Assembly (NCBI GenBank): GCA_023438885.1
Contig: JAEXPS010000047.1
Coordinates: forward strand, 1-31,402
Length of the DNA: 31,402 nt
Direction of reading: 5' to 3'
Source of the DNA: Actinomycetes bacterium
Lineage (GTDB): Bacteria; Actinomycetota; Actinomycetes; Actinomycetales; Cellulomonadaceae
Below are positions 1 through 7,025 of this stretch, piece after piece (position 1 is the stretch's first letter; each line of letters starts with the position of its first letter). The notes beneath the pieces were generated by a model, which did not search any database, had not been told where the DNA came from, and saw nothing but the letters and a program-made list of their open reading frames with translations. The translations under genes were made by a program, and so were the position numbers.

Positions 1-912
1 GCCCGGCTCGGGCAGGAGCGCGCCGCGGCCGACCGGCTGGCCGCCGAGCTGGCGCAGCTGACCGACGTCGCGCACCGCGACGAGGTGGCCCGCACCCAGC
101 AGCGGGTGCGGATCGAGGCGCTCGCCCAACGGGCGGTCGACGAGCTCGGCATGGATCCTGACGTGCTGCTCGAGGAGTTCGGGCCGCACCGCGAGGTGCC
201 CGTCCCTCAGGAGGGCGAGGGTGACGGCGAGCCCCGCACCGTGCCCTACGTGCGCGAGCAGCAGGAGAAGCGGCTGCACGCCGCCGAGCGGGCCCTGGCG
301 CTGCTGGGCCGGGTCAACCCCCTGGCCCTGGAGGAGTTCGCCGCTCTGGAGGAGCGGCACAAGTTCCTCGTCGACCAGCTCGCCGACCTCAAGAAGTCCC
401 GGGCCGACCTGCTCCAGATCGTCGCCGACGTCGACGAGCGCGTGCAGCAGGTGTTCGCGGAGGCGTTCGCCGACACGGCCGCGCAGTTCGAGCAGGTGTT
501 CGGCCGCCTGTTCCCCGGTGGCCAGGGCCGGCTGGTGCTGACCGACCCGGGCGACATGCTCACCACCGGCGTCGAGGTGGAGGCCAGCCCCGCGGGCAAG
601 AAGGTCAAGCGGCTGTCGCTGCTGTCCGGTGGGGAGCGGTCGTTGGCGGCGGTGGCGCTGCTGGTCGCCATCTTCCGGGCGCGGCCCAGCCCCTTCTACG
701 TGATGGACGAGGTCGAGGCCGCCCTCGACGACGTCAACCTGGGGCGCCTGCTGGACCAGTTCCACGAGCTCCAGTCGAACTCGCAGCTCATCATCATCAC
801 GCACCAGAAGCGCACGATGGAGATCGCCGACGTGCTCTACGGGGTGACGATGCGGGACGACGGGGTCAGCGCGGTGATCAGCCAGCGGCTGCGGGAGGAC
901 GTGCCCGCCTGA
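1..912 (+). CDS. smc: Chromosome segregation ATPase SMC, C-terminal part
   Basis: The frame is open from the first base, so the N-terminal head and most of the coiled coil lie outside the window. What remains is the end of the returning coiled coil (Arg/Glu/Ala-rich, through about nt 450) and the C-terminal ATPase half. The ABC signature LSGGE is at nt 622-636 and is followed by a Walker B segment with VMDEVEAALDD near nt 700-732. A late ITHQK segment supplies the H-loop-like histidine. In the SMC family this half pairs with the N-terminal Walker A to form a DNA-organising ATPase that works with ScpA/ScpB. The stop is TGA at 910-912. The neighbours, a small membrane protein and ftsY, follow on the same strand, as is usual in Actinobacteria. 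The identification is secure; only completeness is limited. Confidence 0.96.
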   Translation, partial: ARLGQERAAADRLAAELAQLTDVAHRDEVARTQQRVRIEALAQRAVDELGMDPDVLLEEFGPHREVPVPQEGEGDGEPRTVPYVREQQEKRLHAAERALALLGRVNPLALEEFAALEERHKFLVDQLADLKKSRADLLQIVADVDERVQQVFAEAFADTAAQFEQVFGRLFPGGQGRLVLTDPGDMLTTGVEVEASPAGKKVKRLSLLSGGERSLAAVALLVAIFRARPSPFYVMDEVEAALDDVNLGRLLDQFHELQSNSQLIIITHQKRTMEIADVLYGVTMRDDGVSAVISQRLREDVPA

Positions 913-980
913 GGCGGCAGCCGTGAAGGTTCCGTGAACCGGTCGCCGTCGTTTTGCCCGATTCCCCCGTTCGGGTGACG

Positions 981-1307
981 ATGGCGAGCATGGCCGTGCT
1001 CATCACCGTGATCCTTGCCCTGCTGGCCGCCGCCGTCGTGGGGCTGCTCGCGCTGGCGCAGGCGCCCCGGGACGAGCGCGGGCGGCCGGTGCGGAGCTTC
1101 CGACGCGGGATGAGGGCCTGGTTGCGGCCCGACGAGGAGCAGCTGGCCGCCGCCCGGGCCGCGGCGGCGGTCGAGCCGGTGGACGTCAGCCTCGAGCAGA
1201 TGCTGCGCGCGAACGTCGAGTTCGGCGAGGGCTACCTGCAGCCCGACGAGATCAGCGCGACCTGGCACGACGCCGCGTCGCGCGTGCTGCCGCACCGCGG
1301 GCGCTGA
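981..1307 (+). CDS. Small membrane-anchored protein of unknown function
   Basis: I do not recognise a family. The protein is about 108 residues: a short N-terminus, one hydrophobic helix (VLITVILALLAAAVVGLLAL), then a charged cytosolic tail. That tail has an Arg-rich stretch (RSFRRGMRAWLRPDEEQ) and an Ala/Glu region. It looks like a single-pass membrane protein with its C-terminus inside (positive residues after the helix). I chose ATG 981. ATG 990, GTG 975 and TTG 954 are in frame and possible, and no strong Shine-Dalgarno decides between them. It sits 68 nt after smc and 25 nt before ftsY, so co-transcription with one or both is plausible. The function is unknown. Confidence 0.7.
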   Translation: MASMAVLITVILALLAAAVVGLLALAQAPRDERGRPVRSFRRGMRAWLRPDEEQLAAARAAAAVEPVDVSLEQMLRANVEFGEGYLQPDEISATWHDAASRVLPHRGR

Positions 1308-1332
1308 CGCGCCGGCCTGACAGACTGTCGGC

Positions 1333-2547
1333 GTGAACCAAGAGCTCCTCACCTGGCTGCTGGCCGCCGGCGTGCCGCTGGCCGTCGCGGCGACGGTCGC
1401 CGCCGTCGCGGTCGGTCGCCGTGGCCGCGGCGAGCCGCCCGCTCCCGCTCCGACCGAGACCAGGACCCCGGCCGACGCCGGGGCTGAGACCGCGACCGAG
1501 ACCGCGACCGAGGCCGCGACTGAGGCCGCCGAGGCGCCGGTCGAGGCCCCCGCCCCGCAGGCGGAGCCCGCCGAGGCGGCCGCCGGGGAGGTCGTCGAGG
1601 TCCCGGCTCCCACCGCCGGCCGGATGGCGCGGCTGCGCGATCGCCTGGCCCGTTCGGGCTCCCCGCTGGGCGCCCGCCTGCTCACCGTCCTCTCGCGTGA
1701 CCGCCTCTCCGAGGACGACTGGGAGGAGATCGAGGAGACCCTCCTGCTCGCCGACGTCGGTGCAGGCTCCACCGCCGAGCTGCTCGACGCGCTGCGCACG
1801 TCGGTCCGGGTGTCCGGTACCAACGATCCGGCCCAGGCGCGGGCCCTGCTGCGCGAGCAGCTCGTCGCCCTCGTCGACCCGGCACTCGACCGGTCGCTGA
1901 ACACCGAGCCGGGCACGGGGGAGGACGGGGCGGCCGTCCCGGCCGTCGTGCTCGTCGTCGGCGTCAACGGCACGGGCAAGACGACGACGGTGGGCAAGCT
2001 GGCGCGCGTGCTCGTCGCCGACGGCCGCAGCGTGGTGCTCGGTGCCGCCGACACGTTCCGCGCGGCCGCCGCCGACCAGCTGGCCACGTGGGGCGCGCAC
2101 GTCGGAGTGCCGACCGTGCGGGCCGACCGCGACGGCGCCGACCCCGCGTCCGTGGCGTTCGACTCCGTGCGCACGGCCCGGGAACAGGGCAAGGACGTCG
2201 TCCTGGTCGACACCGCCGGCCGGCTCCAGAACAAGGCCGGGCTCATGGACGAGCTGGGCAAGATCACGCGCGTGCTGACGCGCACCGCACCGCTGTCCGA
2301 GGTGCTGCTGGTGCTCGACGCGACCACCGGTCAGAACGGGCTCAACCAGGCGCGGGTGTTCACCCAGGTTGCCGGGGTCACCGGGATCGTCCTCACCAAG
2401 CTCGACGGCACCGCGAAGGGCGGGATCGTCGTCGCGGTGCAGCGTGAGCTGGGGGTGCCCGTGAAGCTCGTCGGGCTCGGCGAGGGTCCGGACGACCTGG
2501 CGCCGTTCGACGTCGAGGCGTTCGTGGACGGCCTTCTCGGTCCGTGA
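1333..2547 (+). CDS. ftsY: Signal recognition particle receptor FtsY
   Basis: FtsY is the GTPase that docks SRP-ribosome complexes at the membrane for co-translational insertion. In this 404-residue protein an N-terminal hydrophobic helix (about 5-28) is followed by an acidic, Ala/Pro/Glu-rich linker (about 33-95) and the NG domain (about 98-404). GTPase motifs are clear: P-loop GVNGTGKT (210-217), DTFRAAA (240-246), DTAGR (293-297), TKLD (355-358) and GLGE (381-384). The N-terminal helix is the usual actinobacterial membrane anchor. The linker contains a 12-nt tandem repeat encoding TATE units. The GTG start at 1333 has CAGACT at 1321-1326, 6 nt upstream, a weak match to a -10 box, and no clear Shine-Dalgarno, so it may be leaderless. 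Identification is firm. Confidence 0.97.
   Translation: MNQELLTWLLAAGVPLAVAATVAAVAVGRRGRGEPPAPAPTETRTPADAGAETATETATEAATEAAEAPVEAPAPQAEPAEAAAGEVVEVPAPTAGRMARLRDRLARSGSPLGARLLTVLSRDRLSEDDWEEIEETLLLADVGAGSTAELLDALRTSVRVSGTNDPAQARALLREQLVALVDPALDRSLNTEPGTGEDGAAVPAVVLVVGVNGTGKTTTVGKLARVLVADGRSVVLGAADTFRAAAADQLATWGAHVGVPTVRADRDGADPASVAFDSVRTAREQGKDVVLVDTAGRLQNKAGLMDELGKITRVLTRTAPLSEVLLVLDATTGQNGLNQARVFTQVAGVTGIVLTKLDGTAKGGIVVAVQRELGVPVKLVGLGEGPDDLAPFDVEAFVDGLLGP
1489..1524 (+). repeat. 12-bp tandem repeat in the ftsY linker
   Basis: Three units of 12 bp: ACCGCGACCGAG twice (1489-1500 and 1501-1512), then a copy with two changes (1513-1524). It encodes Thr-Ala-Thr-Glu, Thr-Ala-Thr-Glu, Ala-Ala-Thr-Glu in the acidic linker of FtsY. 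The 12-bp period keeps the frame, so copy number could vary without breaking the gene. Confidence 0.85.
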
Positions 2548-2552
2548 GAACT

Positions 2553-2591
2553 CCGCCCGCCCTTCACACGATGTTTACGTCGTGCGGGCGG
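2553..2591 (+). terminator. Inverted repeat after ftsY, possible terminator
   Basis: CCGCCCGC (2553-2560) is perfectly complementary to GCGGGCGG (2584-2591) across a 23-nt spacer. The spacer itself can fold (ACGA with TCGT). It begins 5 nt after the ftsY stop. There is no U tract, and it overlaps the candidate GlnR region, so it may serve as terminator, operator or both. Confidence 0.4.
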
Positions 2592-2609
2592 CCGTGACGC
2601 CGCTGTAAC
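2563..2609 (+). promoter_or_regulatory. Candidate GlnR binding region upstream of amtB
   Basis: GlnR, the OmpR-type nitrogen regulator of Actinobacteria, binds paired half-sites of the form GTnAC-N6-GAAAC. Here GTGAC (2594-2598) and GTAAC (2605-2609) are separated by exactly 6 nt. A weaker pair, TTCAC (2563-2567) and TTTAC (2574-2578), also has a 6-nt gap. The location, 81 nt before the amtB start, fits nitrogen-controlled transcription of amtB-glnK. The spacing between the two pairs (31 nt from start to start) differs from the usual 22, so only the downstream pair is well supported. Confidence 0.5.
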
Positions 2610-2689
2610 GCGCCCGGCGACAGAGGGAAACCCGGCGCCCCCACCGTTGTGCCTGCGGCCAGCCGCCCGGCTGGCCACGGGAGAAACGG

Positions 2690-4015
2690 GTGCAGCGGAT
2701 GCTTGCTGAATTCCAGCTCGACACCGGCAACACCGCGTGGATGCTGACGTCTGCCGTGATCGTCCTCATGATGACGGTCCCCGCGCTGGCGTTCTTCTAC
2801 GGCGGGATCGCACGGAGCAAGTCCGTCCTCAACATGCTGATGATGAACTACGTCACGGCTGGGACGGTCGGCGTGGTGTGGCTGCTGTGGGGCTACTCCA
2901 TGTCGTTCGGCACCGACATCGACGGGATCAACCAGTTCTTCGGGAACCCGTTCGAGTGGTTCGGCATGGAGGGGCTGACAGACGAGTCCAGCCTGATGAT
3001 CGGCAGCGGTGTGCCGGCGTTCGTGGCGGTGGCGTTCCAGGTGACCTTCGCGGTCATCACGGTGGCCCTGATCACGGGGGCCATCGCCGATCGCATCAAG
3101 TTCGGCTCGTGGGTGGCGTTCACCATCGTGTGGGCGACGCTCGTCTACTTCCCCCTGGCCCACATGGTCTGGGGCGGCGGGTTCCTCTCCGCGAACGGCC
3201 CGTTCGGCGGCATCGCCACGCCGATCGACTTCGCCGGTGGCACGGTGGTCCACATCGACGCCGGTGCTGCGGGCCTGGCCCTGGTGCTGCTGCTCGGCAA
3301 GCGCAAGGGCTGGCCGAAGGAGCCGATGCGGCCGCACAACCTGCCGTTCGTCATGCTCGGTGCCGCGTTGCTGTGGATCGGCTGGTTCGGGTTCAACGCC
3401 GGCTCGGAGTTCGCGGCCGACAGCACGGCCGGCCGTGCCTGGCTGAACACGTTCGTCGCGACCTGTGCCGCGATGCTGGCGTGGCTGGTGACGGAGAAGG
3501 TCCGCGACGGCAAGGCGACCTCGCTCGGCGCTGCGTCGGGCATCGTGGCCGGCCTGGTGGCGATCACGCCGGCAGCCGCGGCGGTGGACACCTGGGGCGC
3601 CATCGCGATCGGCGCCATCGCGGGTGTGCTGTGCACCCTGGCGATCGGTCTGAAGTACAAGCTGGGCTACGACGACGCGTTCGACGTGGTCGGCGTCCAC
3701 CTGGTCGGCGGCCTCACCGGCACCGTGCTCATCGGCTTCTTCGCCACGACGAACCAGGGTGCCTGGTACCCGGACGGCGCGCAGAACGGCCTGCTGTACG
3801 GCGGCGGCGCGAGCCAGCTGCTGACCCAGATCCTCGTCGCACTCGTTGCGGGGGCGTTCTCCTTCGTGATGACCTACGTCATCGGCCTCATCATCAAGGC
3901 GATCGGCGGCCTGCGTCTGGCGGAGGAGGTCGAGGTCGGCGGTATCGACCTCGCCGTGCACGGTGAGTCCGCGTACGAGACGATCGGGGCCCGCGTGGCC
4001 ACGGAGGTGAAGTGA
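2690..4015 (+). CDS. amtB: Ammonium transporter AmtB
   Basis: This is an Amt/Rh-family channel that moves ammonium across the cytoplasmic membrane as a trimer. The 441-residue protein is hydrophobic throughout, compatible with 11 membrane helices. The signature region with DFAGGTVVHI and the twin pore histidines (H188 in TVVHID and H337 in VGVHLVGG) are present, as is WFGFNAGS (232-239). The C-terminal tail ends with the EVGGIDLAVHGESAYE region typical of actinobacterial Amt proteins that dock PII. GTG 2690 was chosen because GGGAG (2679-2683) lies 6 nt upstream; ATG 2699 is an alternative. Its TGA overlaps the glnK ATG by one base (4015), so the two are translationally coupled. Regulation by GlnR is likely from the upstream site. 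Confidence 0.96.
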   Translation: MQRMLAEFQLDTGNTAWMLTSAVIVLMMTVPALAFFYGGIARSKSVLNMLMMNYVTAGTVGVVWLLWGYSMSFGTDIDGINQFFGNPFEWFGMEGLTDESSLMIGSGVPAFVAVAFQVTFAVITVALITGAIADRIKFGSWVAFTIVWATLVYFPLAHMVWGGGFLSANGPFGGIATPIDFAGGTVVHIDAGAAGLALVLLLGKRKGWPKEPMRPHNLPFVMLGAALLWIGWFGFNAGSEFAADSTAGRAWLNTFVATCAAMLAWLVTEKVRDGKATSLGAASGIVAGLVAITPAAAAVDTWGAIAIGAIAGVLCTLAIGLKYKLGYDDAFDVVGVHLVGGLTGTVLIGFFATTNQGAWYPDGAQNGLLYGGGASQLLTQILVALVAGAFSFVMTYVIGLIIKAIGGLRLAEEVEVGGIDLAVHGESAYETIGARVATEVK

Positions 4016-4356
4016 TGACCAAGCTCGTGACGGCGATCATCCAGCCCCATCGGCTGGACGACGTGAAGTCGGCCCTCGAGGGTGCCGGCGTGCGTGGCCT
4101 CACCGTGGCGGAAGCGAGTGGCTACGGCCGCCAGCGCGGCCACACCGAGGTCTACCGCGGGGCCGAGTACACCGTGGACCTGGTGCCGAAGGTGCGGATC
4201 GACGTCCTCGTGGCGGACGAGGACGCGGACGGCATCGTCGGGGTGATCGTCCAGGCCGCCCAGACCGGGAAGATCGGCGACGGCAAGGTCTGGGTGGTCC
4301 CGGTGGAGGACGTCGCCCGCGTTCGCACCGGCGAGCACGGCACGGACGCGCTCTAG
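4015..4356 (+). CDS. glnK: Nitrogen regulatory protein PII (GlnK/GlnB)
   Basis: PII proteins are trimeric sensors of 2-oxoglutarate and ATP/ADP that plug AmtB when ammonium is plentiful. The 113-residue length is typical. The N-terminus MTKLVTAIIQPHRLDDVKSAL is standard, and the T-loop region YGRQRGHTEVYRG leads to the Tyr (Y52) that actinobacterial GlnD adenylylates. The B-loop appears as TGKIGDGKVWVVPVE. ATG 4015 was chosen over the in-frame GTG 4012 because GGAGGTGA (4002-4009) gives good spacing. The gene is coupled to amtB. The usual actinobacterial partner glnD does not follow; a hairpin does. glnB is the other plausible name, but the amtB linkage favours glnK. Confidence 0.95.
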   Translation: MTKLVTAIIQPHRLDDVKSALEGAGVRGLTVAEASGYGRQRGHTEVYRGAEYTVDLVPKVRIDVLVADEDADGIVGVIVQAAQTGKIGDGKVWVVPVEDVARVRTGEHGTDAL

Positions 4357-4370
4357 TCCGATGGCACCTC

Positions 4371-4390
4371 GGCCGGCTCCCGAGCCGGCC
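4371..4390 (+). terminator. Hairpin terminator after glnK
   Basis: GGCCGGCTC (4371-4379) and GAGCCGGCC (4382-4390) form a perfect 9-bp stem with a 2-nt spacer, 14 nt after the glnK stop. There is no U tract, which is common for terminators in high-GC Actinobacteria. Confidence 0.65.
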
Positions 4391-4410
4391 GGACAGGCCC
4401 CGACCCACGT

Positions 4411-4442
4411 CCCCCCCCGCCCCGCCCGGGGGGGGGGGGGGG
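4411..4442. repeat. C-run / G15 homopolymer tract
   Basis: Eight Cs (4411-4418) are followed by G, four Cs, G, three Cs and then fifteen consecutive Gs (4428-4442). The C-rich half can pair with the G-run directly, with almost no loop, and the G-run could form a quadruplex. It lies in the 178-bp gap between glnK and a hydrolase gene. Apart from the hairpin at 4371-4390 and a short inverted repeat (GCATCC 4450-4455 with GGATGC 4469-4474), I see nothing else there. Run length may be unreliable in any assembly. Confidence 0.85.
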
Positions 4443-4534
4443 CCTTCGTGCATCCCCGGGCGGCCTGCGGATGCCGTGCCCCGTCGCGGCCCTGGGCGCG
4501 GTGAGAGGGTGGGAGGCGGCACGGAGAACAGGGG

Positions 4535-5371
4535 GTGGGCGTGGACAGGTTGCCGGTGGTGTTCGTGCACGGGCTGCGCGCGTCGCGCACGATGTGGCGC
4601 GCCCAGGTGGCGGCCGTCGATGCGGCGGGCCACCGCGCCCTGGCGATCGACCTGCCGGGGCACGGCGAGCGAGCCGGCGAGCGGTTCACCCTCGACGGCG
4701 CCGTCGAGGCCGTGCGGCTGGCGATCGACGAGGCCGGCGGGCGCGCGCTCGTCGTCGGGTTGTCGCTCGGCGGGTACGTCGGGATCGCGCACGCCGCCCG
4801 GCACCCGGACCAGGTGGCGGCGCTGGTCGCCGCGTCGTGCTGCACGCGCCCGCACCGGGCGGTGGTGGGGGCGTGGGAGGCCGCCTCTCGCGGCATCCTG
4901 CGCCTGCCGGACCGCGGCGCGCGCCTCAACCGGCTGCTCGTCGACCTGATGCTTCCGCCGCAGGGTGCCCGGGACGTCGGCGCCGGTGGCTTCGCGTTCG
5001 ACGTGATGACCGGCACGCTGCACGAGATGGCGTCCGCCGACCCGCTGGCCGACCTCGCGCGCATCGAGGCCCCCGTGGTCCTGGTCAACGGCCGGTACGA
5101 CCACTTCCGCGGTGAGGAGCGGCGGTTCCTGGCCGCGTGCCGGCAGGGCCGCCTGGTCGTCGTGCCCGGAGCGACGCACCTGGTGTCGCTGGTGCGCCCC
5201 ACGAGGTTCAGCCGGGTGGTCCTCGAGGTGCTCGCGGAGTGTCAGGAGGCGAGCGACCAGGCGCGCACGCCGCCGACGATCCCGGCCTCGTTGGGCACGA
5301 CGACCACGTCGTCGCCCAGCTTGTCGAGCACCGCCGGGGTGACGCGCCGAGCGTTCCCACCGCCGAGGTAG
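4535..5371 (+). CDS. Alpha/beta-hydrolase fold protein
   Basis: The protein has the alpha/beta hydrolase layout: oxyanion region VVFVHGLRASRTMW (8-21), nucleophile elbow GLSLGGY with Ser77, acid residue Asp189 in NGRYDHF, and catalytic His215 in PGATHL. The substrate cannot be read from sequence; a small ester, lactone or similar is possible. GTG 4535 has GGAG at 4523-4526, and GTG 4541 with a G-rich run before it is an alternative. The last 43 codons overlap, on the opposite strand, the end of the ROK kinase gene (5242-5371). Recognisable fold ends near residue 235 (VVLEVLAE). The Thr/Ser/Pro-rich tail after it looks like read-through into antisense sequence, perhaps after loss of an ancestral stop. 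Confidence 0.85.
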   Translation: MGVDRLPVVFVHGLRASRTMWRAQVAAVDAAGHRALAIDLPGHGERAGERFTLDGAVEAVRLAIDEAGGRALVVGLSLGGYVGIAHAARHPDQVAALVAASCCTRPHRAVVGAWEAASRGILRLPDRGARLNRLLVDLMLPPQGARDVGAGGFAFDVMTGTLHEMASADPLADLARIEAPVVLVNGRYDHFRGEERRFLAACRQGRLVVVPGATHLVSLVRPTRFSRVVLEVLAECQEASDQARTPPTIPASLGTTTTSSPSLSSTAGVTRRAFPPPR

Positions 5372-6009
5372 AGCCGGTCCCAGCGGAAGACGGGCCGCAG
5401 CCCGTCCACCACCCGACGCACGCGGCGGGACCACATCGCGTCACCCAGCCGCGTCCGCTCGGTCTGGCCGATGTACGCGTCGTACGACAGTCCCCACCGC
5501 ACCGGCGCCTGGGACCACTCGAGGTGGGGCGCCAGCCGGCCGCCGTCGAAGAGTGCGCTGCCCAGGCCCGTCCCGAGCGTGAGGACCAGCTCGACCCCCG
5601 TGCCCGACACCACCCCTGCGCCGTGCACCTCGGCATCGTTGAGCACCAGGGTCGGTGCGTCGAGCCGCGCCTCGAGCAGCGCGCGGATGTCGCACCCGGA
5701 CCAGGCGTCGACGAGCTCGGGCAGCACGGTGGTGCGCGGGCCGGAGCGCGTCACGTAGTGGGGCGTGGCGACGACGACGCCGTGCCGGATCATGCCCGGC
5801 ATGCCCACCGTCGCGCGGTCGAACCGAGGCAGGCTCTGCGCCATGCCGGCGATCGTGTCGACGAGACGCGTAGGAGGCAGTGGGTAGGGCGTCGGCACGC
5901 GGACCGGGGGAGCGTGCAGCGTCCCTGCGGCGTCGAGGACCGAGGCCTTGATGCCGCCACCGCCGCAGTCGACGGCGAGCGTGTACGGGTCGTTGCTCGC
6001 GTCCTGCAC
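5242..6009 (-). CDS. ROK-family sugar kinase, polyphosphate-glucokinase-like
   Basis: The 255-residue protein has the ASKHA kinase core. The phosphate-1 loop is AVDCGGGGIK (12-21), the catalytic Asp is D125 in LNDAEVHG, the phosphate-2 loop is TLGTGLGSALF (144-153), and an adenosine-loop LGGGNARRV starts at 215. The spacing and the RHGVV and TLGTGLGSALF segments resemble polyphosphate/ATP glucokinases (PpgK). However, the glucose-contacting ELGHL segment is replaced by APHLEWSQAP (160-169), so the sugar or even kinase activity is uncertain. GTG 6009 was chosen; a TACGGT -10 box lies 6 nt upstream. The gene is divergent from truA and overlaps the hydrolase gene tail to tail by 130 nt. Confidence 0.82.
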   Translation of the reverse strand: MQDASNDPYTLAVDCGGGGIKASVLDAAGTLHAPPVRVPTPYPLPPTRLVDTIAGMAQSLPRFDRATVGMPGMIRHGVVVATPHYVTRSGPRTTVLPELVDAWSGCDIRALLEARLDAPTLVLNDAEVHGAGVVSGTGVELVLTLGTGLGSALFDGGRLAPHLEWSQAPVRWGLSYDAYIGQTERTRLGDAMWSRRVRRVVDGLRPVFRWDRLYLGGGNARRVTPAVLDKLGDDVVVVPNEAGIVGGVRAWSLAS

Positions 6010-6015
6010 CGTGAC

Positions 6016-6021
6016 ACCGTA
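6016..6021 (-). promoter_or_regulatory. -10 box of the ROK kinase gene (leaderless)
   Basis: TACGGT on the minus strand, 6 nt before the GTG at 6009, implies a transcript starting at or next to the start codon. No clear -35 is visible. Confidence 0.5.
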
Positions 6022-6085
6022 GCGCCGGGACCAGGGTCTGCGTCGGCGGAGCGGTGGTGCCCGGCCGTGTGCGCTCTCGCCCCGC

Positions 6086-6091
6086 TACCGT
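6086..6091 (+). promoter_or_regulatory. -10 box of truA (leaderless)
   Basis: TACCGT lies 7 nt before GTG 6099. This geometry supports GTG 6099 as the truA start rather than the upstream in-frame GTG 6054. Confidence 0.5.
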
Positions 6092-6098
6092 GGCCACC

Positions 6099-7019
6099 GT
6101 GACTTCGGTAAGCGCGGCCCCGGACGGCGACGGCACCGTCCGGCTGCGCCTCGACCTGGCCTACGACGGAACGCACTTCGCCGGCTGGGCGGCCCAGCCG
6201 GGCCTGCGCACGGTGCAGGCGACCCTCGAGGAGGCGCTGGCCACGGTGCTCGGCACCCGACGCCGCGGCGAGCCCGCGCCACGGCTGACGGTGGCCGGTC
6301 GCACCGATGCAGGGGTCCACGCCCGCGGACAGGTGGCGCACGTGGACGTCACCGTGCAGGCGCTGGACGCGGCGAGCGGCCGCTCGCGCCGCGACCCGTT
6401 CGAGGCTCTGCCCGACCGGCTCGGCGGCGTGCTGCCGCACGACCTGGTGGTCCGGGCGGCCACGCCGGCCCCGCACGGCTTCGACGCGCGGTTCGGTGCG
6501 CTGGACCGCCGGTACGCCTACCGGGTCTGCGACGAGTTCGAGCGCCGCGACCCGCTGCGCCGTGGCGAGGTGCTGTGGTGGCGACGCCCGTTGGACGTCG
6601 CCGCGATGGACGCGGCAGCCCGCGGGCTCGTCGGGCGCCACGACTTCGCCGCCTTCTGCAAGCCGCGCCCCCACGCGACGACCATCCGCACGCTCGAGCT
6701 GTTCTCGTGGGAGCGCCCGGCACAGGGACCGGACGCGGGACTCGTGCTCGCCACGGTGCGCGCGGACGCCTTCTGCCACTCGATGGTGCGCACCCTCGTC
6801 GGCGCCTCGCTGGCCGTGGGGGAGGGCCGGCGGGCCGTGGACTGGCCGGCGCGGCTGCTCGCCACCCGGTCCAAGGACGCGGCGGCGCCGGTGGTGGCCC
6901 CGCACGGCCTGACGCTCGAGGAGGTCCGCTACCCCGCCGACGACGAGCTCGCGGCACGCGCCGAGCAGACGCGCGCCCGCCGCGGCGCCGACGAGGTCGA
7001 CGGGCCCTGCGCCGTGTAG
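6099..7019 (+). CDS. truA: tRNA pseudouridine(38-40) synthase TruA
   Basis: TruA converts uridines 38-40 of the tRNA anticodon arm to pseudouridine. The 306-residue protein contains the family's N-terminal RLRLDLAYDGTHFAGW and the active-site motif AGRTDAGVHARGQ with catalytic Asp70. Its C-terminal half has HDFAAFC and SMVRTLVGASLAVGEGR, both typical of TruA. The start at GTG 6099 follows a TACCGT -10 box by 7 nt; 6054 would add 15 residues unlike the family. In many Actinobacteria truA follows rplQ and precedes rplM-rpsI. Here rplQ is absent upstream and seven intact genes separate truA from rplM. The gene ends 6 nt from the convergent DUF5709-like gene. Confidence 0.94.
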   Translation: MTSVSAAPDGDGTVRLRLDLAYDGTHFAGWAAQPGLRTVQATLEEALATVLGTRRRGEPAPRLTVAGRTDAGVHARGQVAHVDVTVQALDAASGRSRRDPFEALPDRLGGVLPHDLVVRAATPAPHGFDARFGALDRRYAYRVCDEFERRDPLRRGEVLWWRRPLDVAAMDAAARGLVGRHDFAAFCKPRPHATTIRTLELFSWERPAQGPDAGLVLATVRADAFCHSMVRTLVGASLAVGEGRRAVDWPARLLATRSKDAAAPVVAPHGLTLEEVRYPADDELAARAEQTRARRGADEVDGPCAV

Positions 7020-7025
7020 CGGGGC

